This document shows positions 19,516-27,805 of a DNA stretch of 64,000 nt, one piece after another. How positions within the stretch are numbered: the first letter of the stretch is position 1; each line of letters opens with the position of its first letter. The position numbers and the translations under genes are program-made. Under the pieces are notes generated by a model that saw only the letters and a program-made list of their open reading frames with translations, did not search any database and had not been told where the DNA came from. Source of the stretch: an uncultured Winogradskyella sp. (GTDB lineage: Bacteria > Bacteroidota > Bacteroidia > Flavobacteriales > Flavobacteriaceae); NCBI RefSeq assembly GCF_947495255.1, contig NZ_CANLYI010000004.1, positions 186,001 to 250,000 of the forward strand, read 5' to 3'.

Positions 19516-20049
19516 TTAAACACCTAAAATTTTAGCATCTACTCTAAATTTAGTGTCAATAATAATATCATGAGTTTCACTAATCGTTTCGTCTGTAACG
19601 GTTTTTACACGTAAATTAAAATTATCTTTTTTAATATATGCTTTCAGTTCTTCTCCAAGAACATTTAATTCAACAAGGTTAGAATTGGTATTTTCTAAAT
19701 CGAATACATTGGCAATTTCTAATTCTTCTAAATCCTCAGCTTCAATATAAATATGTACTTCTTTCAAGAAATTGAAATTACCGCTTTCTGGAGCATCAAT
19801 AGTAAGTTTTAAGTTCTTTAATTTAATGCTTTCAATTAAGTCTTTATGCGTGTTGTTACTTTCAAAATTTGAATCTGATTCTGTTGTAACATCTGGAGTA
19901 TCTAAACTAAAAGGTGTGTTTATTATGGTTGTCGCTGCAACGGAATAATTAGTCTGATAGTCTAAATCGAATTTGGTTAAATCATCCACAACATCGCAAC
20001 TATTGAGGACAACAAATGCTAGGAATAATGTAAGTAGGTTGTTTTTCAT
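19516..20049 (-). CDS. lipoprotein of unknown function
   Basis: A 177-residue lipoprotein with signal MKNNLLTLFLAFVVLNSC (Cys18). The mature part is acidic and beta-rich, with strands such as KLKNLKLTIDAPESGNFNFL and KEVHIYIEAEDLEELEIANV. I do not recognise the family. It is the first gene of the minus-strand operon that continues with the Lgt-like protein, the radical SAM enzyme and the two-helix protein. Its own promoter must lie in the 100-base gap shared with the divergent coiled-coil lipoprotein gene. Confidence 0.65.
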   Translation of the reverse strand: MKNNLLTLFLAFVVLNSCDVVDDLTKFDLDYQTNYSVAATTIINTPFSLDTPDVTTESDSNFESNNTHKDLIESIKLKNLKLTIDAPESGNFNFLKEVHIYIEAEDLEELEIANVFDLENTNSNLVELNVLGEELKAYIKKDNFNLRVKTVTDETISETHDIIIDTKFRVDAKILGV

Positions 20050-20132
20050 AAAAAATAGATTTGGACGTAAATATACATTTTATAGTGAAACCACATTATA
20101 ACACTCAAAAAAACAATACAAATTCTAAATTA

Positions 20133-20162
20133 TTGAGGTTAATAAGGTTCATTGTATATTTG
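20133..20162 (+). promoter_or_regulatory. Bacteroidota housekeeping promoter upstream of the coiled-coil lipoprotein and dusB
   Basis: TTG at 20133-20135 is followed, after 19 bases, by TATATTTG at 20155-20162, a perfect match to the TTG-N19/20-TAnnTTTG promoter. It overlaps the upstream end of the longest possible reading frame (20152), which supports the later start at 20191. Confidence 0.7.
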
Positions 20163-20190
20163 CAGCCAAATTAATCTAATTTTAAAATTC

Positions 20191-20844
20191 ATGTTAAAAA
20201 AATCACTTACTATACTTTCGTTGTTTTTAGTACTTTGTTCTTGTTGGAAAGATAAAAGTCCTGAAGATTTAATTCGTTTAAAAGATAAGTTTAAATCTCA
20301 AGTTTCGGATTTTGAAAGTAAGAAAGAGGTTGCCAATAAAAAGGTATCTCAAGGTTTAGAATCTTTAGGTGAGTTAAAATTAGCTTTAGAAGATGCTAAA
20401 AATGAAGACAAGGAATTTGCTAAAGTTTATGGTGATTGGGAAAAAGTAGATAAGCGCGTTAATAACTTAAATAAAGAGTATGAAGATTTAAAAACTAAAG
20501 CTTCAAATTTATTTACAGCAATGGAAACGCAAACCAACAGCTTAAGTGATGAGAAAAGTAGAAACACCTTGTTAAAAGCGATAAATAAAGCCAAAACAAA
20601 GTATAATGTAACCTTAGAAAATACTTCTGAGGCTATTGGTAAATTAAGATTATTACATAAAGATGCTGTTGAAGTGGTTAAAGCTTTAGAAGTGGCAGCA
20701 GCTTTAAATTCGTTCGATTCTATAAACGGACAAATGAAAAGTATTGAAGATAGAGTAGATGGCATTATGCAAGAATTAAATGTTGCAGTTGTTGAGAGTA
20801 AAAAGCTCTACGAGAAAAAAATAACTGAATTAGACAACGACTAA
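20191..20844 (+). CDS. coiled-coil lipoprotein
   Basis: The frame is open from 20152, but that start lies inside the promoter, so the ATG at 20191 is chosen (217 residues). From there the protein has a clear lipoprotein signal, MLKKSLTILSLFLVLCSC (Cys18). The mature part is nearly all helical and charged, with heptad-like spacing over residues about 30-215, so an extended coiled coil is likely. The family is not recognised. It probably shares a message with dusB, which starts 11 bases after its stop. Confidence 0.65.
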   Translation: MLKKSLTILSLFLVLCSCWKDKSPEDLIRLKDKFKSQVSDFESKKEVANKKVSQGLESLGELKLALEDAKNEDKEFAKVYGDWEKVDKRVNNLNKEYEDLKTKASNLFTAMETQTNSLSDEKSRNTLLKAINKAKTKYNVTLENTSEAIGKLRLLHKDAVEVVKALEVAAALNSFDSINGQMKSIEDRVDGIMQELNVAVVESKKLYEKKITELDND

Positions 20845-20855
20845 AAAGAGACAAC

Positions 20856-21851
20856 TTGGTTAAAATAGGCGACATAGAATTACCAGACTTCCCATTGCTT
20901 TTAGCACCTATGGAAGATGTAAGCGATCCTCCATTTAGAGCATTGTGCAAAGAGCAAGGCGCAGATGTGGTGTACACAGAATTTATTTCTAGCGAAGGCT
21001 TAATCCGTGATGCTGCAAAAAGCGTTATGAAATTAGATATCTACGAAAAAGAACGACCAGTTGGTATTCAGATTTTTGGTGCCAATATGGAAAGCATGTT
21101 GCAGACCATTGATATTGTAGAGAAATCTAATCCAGATATTATTGATATAAACTTTGGTTGTCCTGTTAAAAAGGTAGTGTCTAAAGGTGCCGGAGCAGGT
21201 ATCTTAAAAGATATCTGTTTAATGGAACAGCTCACTGCAGAAATGGTAAAAAGGACCAATTTACCAGTTACTGTGAAAACACGTTTAGGTTGGGATCACG
21301 ATTCGATAAGGATTGTTGAGGTTGCAGAACGTTTGCAAGATGTTGGTTGTGCTGCTATTTCTATACATGGCAGAACTAGAGCGCAAATGTATAAAGGTGA
21401 TGCAGATTGGAAACCTATTGCTGAGGTAAAAAATAATCCACGTATGCATATTCCTGTTTTTGGAAATGGAGATATTACGTCGCCAGAAAGAGCAATGGAA
21501 ATGCGAGATTCTTATGGATTAGATGGCGCAATGATTGGTAGAGCAACCATTGGAAATCCGTGGTTTTTTAAACAAGTAAAACACTTTTTCGAAACAGGAG
21601 AACATTTAGCACCAATATCATTAGCAGAACGAGTAGAGGCTGCTAGACGTCATCTTCAAATGGCAATTGATTGGAAAGGCGAAACTTTAGGTGTTTTTGA
21701 AACCCGCAGACATTATACCAACTATTTTAGAGGTATTCCACACTTTAAAGAATATAGAATGAAAATGGTTACTAGCGACGATTCTAAAGATGTATTTGCT
21801 GCTTTTGATGAGGTTTTAGATAAGTTTTCAGACTATCAGTTTACGTCTTAA
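20856..21851 (+). CDS. dusB: tRNA-dihydrouridine synthase B
   Basis: A 331-residue FMN enzyme that reduces specific uridines in the tRNA D loop. Family features are the LLLAPMEDVSDPPFR start of the barrel, the active-site cysteine in INFGCPVKKVVSKGAGAG, the VTVKTRLGWDHDS strand, the SIHGRTRAQMY motif and the FGNGDI phosphate-binding region. The start is a TTG at 20856. The next ATG lies inside the conserved APMEDV segment and would remove an essential strand, so TTG is needed. An AAAGAG sequence lies just upstream. Confidence 0.95.
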   Translation: MVKIGDIELPDFPLLLAPMEDVSDPPFRALCKEQGADVVYTEFISSEGLIRDAAKSVMKLDIYEKERPVGIQIFGANMESMLQTIDIVEKSNPDIIDINFGCPVKKVVSKGAGAGILKDICLMEQLTAEMVKRTNLPVTVKTRLGWDHDSIRIVEVAERLQDVGCAAISIHGRTRAQMYKGDADWKPIAEVKNNPRMHIPVFGNGDITSPERAMEMRDSYGLDGAMIGRATIGNPWFFKQVKHFFETGEHLAPISLAERVEAARRHLQMAIDWKGETLGVFETRRHYTNYFRGIPHFKEYRMKMVTSDDSKDVFAAFDEVLDKFSDYQFTS

Positions 21852-21903
21852 GTATTTTTAAAGGCTCCAAAGTTGAAACGTCAGAAAGGTTTAAAATTCG
21901 TTT

Positions 21904-23106
21904 TTAGCTCTTAATTAGACTAGGTGTAATACGTTGAGAAGCAATTTTAGAAGCTACAATTCCTAGAGCAAAAATCGTTATTAAAACCACAATAACATTA
22001 AAGAAGTTAAGACGCACAGGATAAGCTAAATCTGGCGTTAGCATTACAAACTCAAAATTCTGCTGTAAAAACACTACTAATAAGCCAATTGTAACGCCAA
22101 TAAGTCCACTTACAACAGTCATTAAACTACCTTGTAAAAAGAAGATGGACTTAATGATTTTAGTTTCTGTACCTAAGTGATATAAGGTGTTTAGTGATTT
22201 CTTTTTATCTAAAATCATCATAATAATGGCGCCAATAACATTAAAAAGTGCTATAACAATGACTAGAGTAAAGATGAGGTAAATGGCAAGGTTTTCGGTG
22301 TTTAGCATCTTAAACAAAGCATCATTTAATTCAGCTCTATTTTTAATGATAAACTTATTTCCAAAGGACGCTTCAAGTTGCGCTCTAATGTCATTTTCGT
22401 TACTATTAGGTTTCAATTTAAGTTCGATAGCACTTAATTGTCCGTCAGAATAGCTTAGTAAGCGTTTTGCTAATTCAATATCAGAAAAGATATATTTGTT
22501 ATTCAATTCTTCATTGATTTCAAACAAACCAACATTATTTACAAAAACCGAATTATAATAACCTTTAGGTGTACTCGCTTGTCCTACGCCTACTTTTGGT
22601 ACATAGAGCGATAAAGGTTTAAGATAATTTATAATACCAAAAGAGAGATTGTTAGAAATTCCCCAACCAGAAACCACTTCATTACTTCCTGGTGATATCC
22701 AATTACCTTTGGTTACCATAGAATCAATATTAGTTACTTTTAGGTAATTAGCATCTACGCCTTTTAAAGTAGCAACAAGATTTTTGTTATTAGATTTTAT
22801 GAAGATACGTTCCTCTATAATTTCAGAATAAGAAGCAATACCTTCAATTTTAAGCAATGTTACTTTATCATTTTCTTCCCATTGAAACGATTTTCCTTCC
22901 GATGGTATTATTTTTAAATCTGGATCTACAAATGAAGAATACTGAAGACTAAAATCCTTTAAGCCAGCGAAAACAGACAATACAATAAAAAGTGCTGCAG
23001 ATGCAATAATGACGCCTCCAGAAGCAATTAATGTCATTATATTAATAGCATTATTACTGCTTTTAGAAAACAAATATCGTTTTGCTATATATAAAGGAAA
23101 ATTCAC
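21904..23106 (-). CDS. FtsX/LolC/E-type ABC transporter permease
   Basis: A 400-residue inner-membrane permease with the LolC/E layout. A first helix (about residues 22-48, NIMTLIASGGVIIASAALF) is followed by a periplasmic domain of about 215 residues, then three helices near 275-300, 320-350 and 365-390. LolC/E complexes extract lipoproteins from the inner membrane together with a LolD ATPase, which is not adjacent here. It abuts rbfA directly (stop and start separated by no base), so both are cotranscribed. A role in lipoprotein sorting is likely but not proven. Confidence 0.85.
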   Translation of the reverse strand: MNFPLYIAKRYLFSKSSNNAINIMTLIASGGVIIASAALFIVLSVFAGLKDFSLQYSSFVDPDLKIIPSEGKSFQWEENDKVTLLKIEGIASYSEIIEERIFIKSNNKNLVATLKGVDANYLKVTNIDSMVTKGNWISPGSNEVVSGWGISNNLSFGIINYLKPLSLYVPKVGVGQASTPKGYYNSVFVNNVGLFEINEELNNKYIFSDIELAKRLLSYSDGQLSAIELKLKPNSNENDIRAQLEASFGNKFIIKNRAELNDALFKMLNTENLAIYLIFTLVIVIALFNVIGAIIMMILDKKKSLNTLYHLGTETKIIKSIFFLQGSLMTVVSGLIGVTIGLLVVFLQQNFEFVMLTPDLAYPVRLNFFNVIVVLITIFALGIVASKIASQRITPSLIKS

Positions 23107-23505
23107 TTAAGACTTTTTACGCTTACCTAATAAATCTGGATCTTCTAATGGGTTGTCTTCGCCTTTTAGCGAGCGCTCAATACCATCAATATATTCTAGA
23201 GAATCATCAATAAAAAACTCTAATTGTGGCATACGTCTTAATTGGTGACGCGTACGTTGAGACAACTCGTGTCTTATAAGTGGTTTATTAGACCTAATAC
23301 CTTCTAGTAAAGGTTGTGCTTCTTTATTTGGGAAAATACTAAGATATACCTTAGCCACAGATAGGTCTGTAGTAACATTTACCTTACTCACAGAAATAAT
23401 TACACCACGCAAACCACCATCAGTTGCTGCTTTTTGTAATACTTGTGCTAAGTCTTGTTGGAGTATACCTCCTATTTTTTTTTGTCTTTGTGTAAATTCT
23501 TCCAT
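23107..23505 (-). CDS. rbfA: 30S ribosome-binding factor A
   Basis: A 132-residue KH-fold protein that matures the 5' end of 16S rRNA and helps cold adaptation. The family pattern is present: an N-terminal helix TQRQKKIGGILQQDLAQVL, the strand VIISVSKVNVTTDLSVAKVYLSIF, and RHELSQRTRHQLRRMPQLEF with the C-terminal DDSLEYIDGIERSL. Length is usual. It is the first gene of a two-gene message with the permease. It is an ordinary core gene. Confidence 0.95.
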   Translation of the reverse strand: MEEFTQRQKKIGGILQQDLAQVLQKAATDGGLRGVIISVSKVNVTTDLSVAKVYLSIFPNKEAQPLLEGIRSNKPLIRHELSQRTRHQLRRMPQLEFFIDDSLEYIDGIERSLKGEDNPLEDPDLLGKRKKS

Positions 23506-23649
23506 AATGCCTTTTCTAACTAATCGTCTGCAAAAGTAGATGATATTTAAGGATTATCTTATTTTTGATAGTAGAATTTGACTTTAAGAGTCAATAACAT
23601 GAAGATTTAAGTCACAATTTAAAAGATAACTGCGCTGGCAGGCATAAAC

Positions 23650-24054
23650 ATGAAAAAAATTGAACACATTGGCATTGCTGTGAAAGACCTAGAAAATTCT
23701 AATCACTTGTTTAAGGCTTTATTTGGGAAAAAACATTACAAGATTGAAGATGTAGAGAGTGAAGGTGTTAAAACATCATTTTTTAAATGTGGACCTAATA
23801 AAATTGAATTGCTTCAGGCAACAAATAAAGAGAGTCCTATTGCTAAATTCATTGAGAAAAAAGGAGAAGGTATTCACCATATAGCATTTGCTGTAGATAA
23901 TATTGAAGCGGAAATAGAACGCTTAACAGGTGAAGGTTTTACAATGATTCATGCAAAACCAAAAAAAGGAGCAGATAATAAGTTAATCGCTTTTTTACAC
24001 CCAAAATCTACAAATGGAGTTCTTATTGAGCTATGTCAAGAGATTAAGGAATAA
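23650..24054 (+). CDS. mce: methylmalonyl-CoA epimerase
   Basis: A 134-residue vicinal-oxygen-chelate protein that interconverts the R and S forms of methylmalonyl-CoA in propionate and succinate metabolism. The two beta-alpha-beta-beta-beta repeats carry the metal ligands: KIEHIGIAV at the start, EGIHHIAFAV in the middle and VLIELCQE at the end. Length is that of the family. It lies just before the tRNA and is the last core gene before the island. Confidence 0.93.
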   Translation: MKKIEHIGIAVKDLENSNHLFKALFGKKHYKIEDVESEGVKTSFFKCGPNKIELLQATNKESPIAKFIEKKGEGIHHIAFAVDNIEAEIERLTGEGFTMIHAKPKKGADNKLIAFLHPKSTNGVLIELCQEIKE

Positions 24055-24060
24055 AAATTC

Positions 24061-24091
24061 TTGTAGAGTTTTAAAATATGTAGTAATATTG
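24061..24091 (+). promoter_or_regulatory. promoter of the tRNA gene
   Basis: TTG at 24061-24063, a 20-base spacer and TAATATTG at 24084-24091 fit the TTG-N19/20-TAnnTTTG consensus. Transcription would begin about 40 bases before the tRNA. The first element starts seven bases after the epimerase stop. Confidence 0.6.
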
Positions 24092-24135
24092 CACACTCTT
24101 TTAAATAAGAGATAAAATTAACAGCAATGTTAATT

Positions 24136-24209
24136 GGTCCCATAGCTCAGTTGGTTAGAGCACCTGACTCATAATCAGGTGGTCCTTGGTTCGAGCCCAA
24201 GTGGGACCA
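24136..24209 (+). tRNA. tRNA with CAT anticodon (tRNA-Met or lysidine tRNA-Ile2)
   Basis: A complete 74-base cloverleaf. The acceptor stem is GGTCCCA (24136-24142) paired with TGGGACC (24202-24208), with discriminator A. The anticodon stem is CCTGA/TCAGG around the loop CTCATAA (anticodon CAT at 24170-24172), and the T loop is TTCGAGC. CCA is not encoded. The anticodon fits elongator Met, or Ile2 if C34 is changed to lysidine; the sequence alone does not decide. The 3' end is the integration target of the island that follows. Confidence 0.95.
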
Positions 24210-24314
24210 CTTTAATAAAGACAAGCCTTTCGAGAAATCGAGAGGTTTTCTTTTTTTATACCAGTACAACATATGTACAACAATTGGCCTTTCTTTTGTT
24301 TTTATTTATTCTTA
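24199..24314 (+). repeat. attL-like copy of a 116-bp direct repeat (tRNA 3' end plus terminator)
   Basis: This copy starts in the tRNA T stem (AAGTGGGACCACT) and runs through the terminator to CATTTATTCTTA-like sequence. It recurs in the same orientation at 56361-56476, with only a handful of mismatches and the same length. The repeat brackets the 32-kb island, as expected of integration at a tRNA 3' end. Inside it GTACAACATATGTACAAC forms a short palindrome. Confidence 0.9.
24226..24257 (+). terminator. intrinsic terminator of the tRNA
   Basis: Stem CCTTTCGA/TCGAGAGG with a GAAA tetraloop (24226-24245, one T-G pair) is followed by TTTTCTTTTTTT. It lies inside the direct repeat, and so is duplicated at 56387-56419. 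Confidence 0.85.
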
Positions 24315-24340
24315 ACTCTAAAATCACTTAAATAATCTTT

Positions 24341-24664
24341 ATACTGACGTTCTCCAATGGAGCTAATATTGCTGGTTCAACATTAGTGCTTTATCCCGAT
24401 TTTTTATATGGATCTATTTTGTTTAGGCCTATGCTTCCTTTTAAGAAAATGCCAGCATTTCAAACGACTAAAAAGGTTCCTGTTTTTATTAGTTCAGGAA
24501 ATTTGGATGGCATGGTTAGTACGTCAGAAATTAAAAATTATACAAATTTATTAGAAGAGAATCAATTTAATATAGAGCATCATCAATTAAATACAGGACA
24601 TAATTTAACGGATGAAGATGTGGTACTGGCTGTAAAATGGGTGCATAATAATTTCAAATTATAA
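24341..24664 (+). pseudogene. 5'-truncated alpha/beta hydrolase (carboxylesterase/phospholipase type)
   Basis: The frame can be followed from about 24341 as TFSNGANIAGSTLVLYPD, which is the nucleophile elbow (normally GFSNGA) of a carboxylesterase-type hydrolase. It continues through PVFISSGNLDGMVS, with the acidic residue, and HHQLNTGHNL, with the catalytic histidine. The N-terminal half is missing: homologous sequence begins some 27 bases after the att repeat ends. A GTG at 24386 could start a short peptide, but the fold would be broken. This is a gene cut by the recombination at the tRNA. Confidence 0.75.
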
Positions 24665-24666
24665 CT

Positions 24667-25020
24667 ATGGATTTTAAAATCACAAGGATATATTCAGATA
24701 CCAGAGGCGAAACACACTTTGAGGATCTGAATATTCCTTTAAATAATAAAGGAGATATAGGGTTTCTATCTGAAGCTCAAAAAGCAAATTCCATTATTTT
24801 TAGAAAAGTAACAGAAACCTATGATTATAATTTTCATGTATCACCTTCCCGTCAATATGTTATTTTGTTGGATGGTATAATAGAAGTTGAAACGTCTTTA
24901 GGAGATAAGCGCATTTTTCAATCTGGAGAAATCTTATTGCTTGATGACACAACAGGCAAAGGACACAAAACTAAGAATATACAAACTCAAGTTAGATCGT
25001 CATTATTTATTGAATTATAA
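24667..25020 (+). CDS. cupin-domain protein
   Basis: A 117-residue cytoplasmic protein with a single cupin fold. RGETHFEDLNIPL near the start is followed by the cupin strands SPSRQYVILLDGIIEVETSLGDKRIFQSGEILLLDDTTGKGHKTK. The histidine near the end (GKGHKTK) and one in FHVSPSRQ are possible metal ligands. The substrate is unknown. It starts two bases after the stop of the truncated hydrolase, so the two were once probably cotranscribed. Whether it is still expressed is doubtful because its upstream partner is cut. Confidence 0.7.
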   Translation: MDFKITRIYSDTRGETHFEDLNIPLNNKGDIGFLSEAQKANSIIFRKVTETYDYNFHVSPSRQYVILLDGIIEVETSLGDKRIFQSGEILLLDDTTGKGHKTKNIQTQVRSSLFIEL

Positions 25021-25146
25021 AAAAAATAAAAGCAGATAACTAAGTAAAATTGGTTTAAACGAAGAACGAAGCGAAAATTGGAGAAATGTTAAATGATTAA
25101 CAGAATAGATGATTAAGAAGGAACAAATAATAAATTATTAAAGGAT

Positions 25147-25707
25147 ATGAGAACAGGACGATTAGAAGCATTTAGTGATGGAGTATTTGCTATCATAATT
25201 ACAATAATGGTACTTGAGCTTAAAGTACCTGAAGGCGACACTTTAGAGGCTCTAAAACCTCTACTGCCAACCTTTATAACATATGTATTAAGTTTTATTT
25301 ATTTAGGGATCTATTGGAATAACCATCATCATTTATTGCATGCTTCTAGTTTGGTTAATGGTAAAGTCCTTTAGGCCAATTTACATCTTCTCTTTAGGTT
25401 GTCATTATTTCCTTTTGCGACTGGCTATATGGGAGAAAACCATTTTCAAAAGCTACGAACAGCATTGTATGGATTCGTACTTTTTATGGCTAGTATAGCT
25501 TGGTTTATTTTGATTAAAGTGTTACAGTCAACACATACTAGAGAGACTATATTACATAAATCATATAAAAATAAATCAAAGGATATTCTTTCTATATTAG
25601 CTTATGGTTTTGCAAGCATAATCAGCTTTTGGGAACCTGTTTATTCAGTTATAATATACGTTATGATTGCAATTATTTGGTTTGTACCAAATAAGGATTT
25701 AGAATAA
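25147..25707 (+). pseudogene. TMEM175/DUF1211 family potassium channel, interrupted by an in-frame amber stop
   Basis: The first part (25147-25374) has the family signature MRTGRLEAFSDGVFAIIITI and the second-helix region ITYVLSFIYLGIYWNNHHH. It ends at TAG (25372-25374) where the family has tryptophan (VLWANLHLLFWLS). Reading through in the same frame gives ANLHLLFRLSLFPFATGYMG and three further helices to 25707. A single TGG to TAG change explains the break, with no frameshift. TMEM175 proteins are potassium channels. This copy is probably inactive unless the stop is read through. Confidence 0.8.
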
Positions 25708-25769
25708 TAGAGGATTGTAGTTATCTAATTAACTTTAAAAGAAATATAATTAAAAGTAAAGGTGTTTTC

Positions 25770-25854
25770 TGCTAATAATCAGGTGCTTATTGATTCGAAA
25801 CTAAGTGAGACCACTAATAAAATCAAGTCTTACAGAGATGTAGGGCTTTTTTTA
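25770..25854 (+). repeat. degenerate 3' half of the CAT tRNA with its own terminator-like hairpin
   Basis: Bases 25770-25815 align without gaps to 24166-24211 of the tRNA (anticodon arm to 3' end), matching at 35 of 46 positions; TAATCAGGTG, TTCGA, AAGTG and GACCACT are kept. A hairpin follows in the same place as the tRNA terminator: AGTCTTACA/TGTAGGGCT (25826-25847), loop GAGA, then six T. There is no 5' half. It looks like an old attachment-site scar from an earlier insertion, or a donor tRNA end brought by the island. The surrounding 338 bases (25708-26046) contain no gene. Confidence 0.7.
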
Positions 25855-25998
25855 TCCCAATATTTTATAATTATTATTTAGCTTAAATGTGAAAAATGTT
25901 TAAACCTATAGAAATTATAAATTTTCTCTATTTTTTTTGTCTAAAGGGGTAGATTATTTGAATAAACTTAAGGTTTTATAAGATTTAGACAGACATTT

Positions 25999-26029
25999 AA
26001 ATTCATATTCTGAAAGGAAATATGAATTT
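25999..26029 (-). terminator. inverted repeat at the end of the TRAP operon
   Basis: AAATTCATATT (25999-26009) and AATATGAATTT (26019-26029) form an 11-bp stem with a 9-base loop, 17 bases beyond the dctM stop. The stem is AT-only apart from two pairs and no T tract follows on the minus strand. It is the likely 3' end of the nine-gene operon, with moderate support. Confidence 0.45.
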
Positions 26030-26046
26030 TTGATGACTATAAGTTA

Positions 26047-27342
26047 TTATAAATTAAACAAACTTGGTAACCATAGTGTTAATTGCGGAAAATAGGTTAC
26101 TAAAAACAAAGCCACTATCATTGCTAAAAACAATGGTAATAAAGGTTTCATAACTTTTTGTATGGTGGTTTGAGCGACACCAACTCCTACAAATAAGACG
26201 GAGCCAACAGGTGGAGTACATAGCCCAATACATAAATTAAGAACCATTATTATACCGAACTGAACAGGATCCATTCCTAAATCAACTACAACGGGTAAAA
26301 AAATTGGTGTAAATATTAATACAGCAGGAGTCATATCCATAAAAATTCCTACAAATAGTAATATTAAATTGATAATTAATAAAATGATGATTTTATTATC
26401 ACTTATTGCCAATAAAGATGAACTAATATTCTGAGGTATATTCTCATAAGACATCACCCAAGACATACTCATAGAAGCACCAATTAATAACATTACAACC
26501 GCGGTTGTAACTGACGAATCTAATAGAATTTCTGGTAATGACTTCATGTTTATTTCCTTATAAACGAACCCTAAAACTAAAGTATAAAATACAGCAATTG
26601 CAGAAGCTTCTGTAGCCGTAAAAACACCTGTAACAATACCTCCAATTACAATTACCAAAAGGAATAAGCTTGGTAGAGCATCAATAAATGTTTTAAAGAC
26701 TTCTTTAAACGAACTTCTTTTACCTAGTTTATATCTCTTTTTTTTTGCCCAAAAGGAGGCAACTATCATTAAAAATAACCCTGTTAAAATTCCAGGAATA
26801 TAGCCTGCTAAAAATAAGGCAGCAATAGAAACTCCACCACTGGCTAATGAATACACAATTAACACATTACTAGGTGGAATTATAAGACCGGTTGTTGCAG
26901 AAGTAATGTTTACGGCTGCTCCAAATTCTTTAGAATATCCCTCTTTTTCCATTTCTGGTCCAAGAATACTTCCCATCGCAGAAGCAGAAGCCATTGCCGA
27001 ACCTGCAATTGCGCCCATCAGCATAGCACCGATAACATTAATTAACGCTAAGCCACCAGGCAATGATCCAACTAAGGTTTTTGCAAATGCAATGAGCCTG
27101 TGGGCAATTCCACCTTTGTTCATTAATTGGCCTGAGAGTATGAAAAAGGGTATAGCTAATAGGGCAAAACTATCTAAACCAGTACCCATCCGTTGAGAAA
27201 CTGTTGTAAATGCAGGTAAAGCTGGAATACTTACTAACATCGTTAACACTGATGAAATGGAAATACTCCAAGCCACAGGTGTCCCTATTGAAAGCAGACA
27301 CAGAAAACTAAATATTAAAACTAAAATAGGTATATAATCCAT
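26047..27342 (-). CDS. dctM: TRAP transporter large permease DctM
   Basis: A 431-residue inner-membrane protein with about 12 hydrophobic helices, the large subunit that uses the sodium gradient to move acids into the cell. Family traits include GTPVAWSISISS near the start, the LLAIPFFILSGQLMN helix, ATTGLIIPPSNVLIVYS and the late PPVGSVLFVGVGVA. It is the last gene of the operon from uxuB, one base after dctQ. In this setting the cargo is probably a uronate such as glucuronate or an unsaturated oligouronate, which is inference from the neighbours. Confidence 0.93.
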   Translation of the reverse strand: MDYIPILVLIFSFLCLLSIGTPVAWSISISSVLTMLVSIPALPAFTTVSQRMGTGLDSFALLAIPFFILSGQLMNKGGIAHRLIAFAKTLVGSLPGGLALINVIGAMLMGAIAGSAMASASAMGSILGPEMEKEGYSKEFGAAVNITSATTGLIIPPSNVLIVYSLASGGVSIAALFLAGYIPGILTGLFLMIVASFWAKKKRYKLGKRSSFKEVFKTFIDALPSLFLLVIVIGGIVTGVFTATEASAIAVFYTLVLGFVYKEINMKSLPEILLDSSVTTAVVMLLIGASMSMSWVMSYENIPQNISSSLLAISDNKIIILLIINLILLFVGIFMDMTPAVLIFTPIFLPVVVDLGMDPVQFGIIMVLNLCIGLCTPPVGSVLFVGVGVAQTTIQKVMKPLLPLFLAMIVALFLVTYFPQLTLWLPSLFNL

Positions 27343-27343
27343 A

Positions 27344-27805
27344 CTACTTAATATTTATAATGTCTGAAATTTTATAATAAATGATTAATAACCCACTTAA
27401 AGGAATAGCTAGATAAACCATAGCTAAGGGTATTTGTAATGCTGGAGATTGTTGGTCTAATACATATGTAATATAAACTAATCTACTACCTCCCATTACC
27501 ATAGCAAACAATGCAAATACAACAATAATTACATACACTACTAATTTTAATTTTTTTTGAGTTTTTACAGTTGCTTTCTGTGGTAAAACATCAATAGCGA
27601 CATGCATATTTTTCCCAGATACATAAGCAGCACCCAATATGCCTAACCATATCATTAAATAACGCGCCAACTCATCTGTAAAAGAACTTGGTGTACCCAC
27701 TATAAACCTTGTAAATACTTGCCATAAGACATTTACAACCATTATGCCCATTATTAAAATAAGCAACTTGCTTAAAATGCTATCTATATTTTTTCTGACT
27801 GCCAT
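27344..27805 (-). CDS. dctQ: TRAP transporter small permease DctQ
   Basis: A 153-residue protein with four helices, the small membrane subunit of the TRAP system. The family phrase DELARYLMIWLGILGAAY is present at about residues 43-60. Its start overlaps the last base of the dctP stop and dctM follows one base after its own stop, so the three subunits are translated together. It serves the same uronate uptake system. Confidence 0.92.
   Translation of the reverse strand: MAVRKNIDSILSKLLILIMGIMVVNVLWQVFTRFIVGTPSSFTDELARYLMIWLGILGAAYVSGKNMHVAIDVLPQKATVKTQKKLKLVVYVIIVVFALFAMVMGGSRLVYITYVLDQQSPALQIPLAMVYLAIPLSGLLIIYYKISDIINIK

Noticed and set aside
20152..20190. A longer N-terminus for the coiled-coil lipoprotein
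   Set aside because: The extra codons overlap a perfect promoter element at 20155-20162, and they would bury the lipoprotein signal that begins at 20191.
25399..25707. A separate 102-residue membrane protein gene starting at TTG
   Set aside because: It is in the same frame as the upstream fragment and continues the TMEM175 fold after a TAG. It is better described as the second half of one broken gene.
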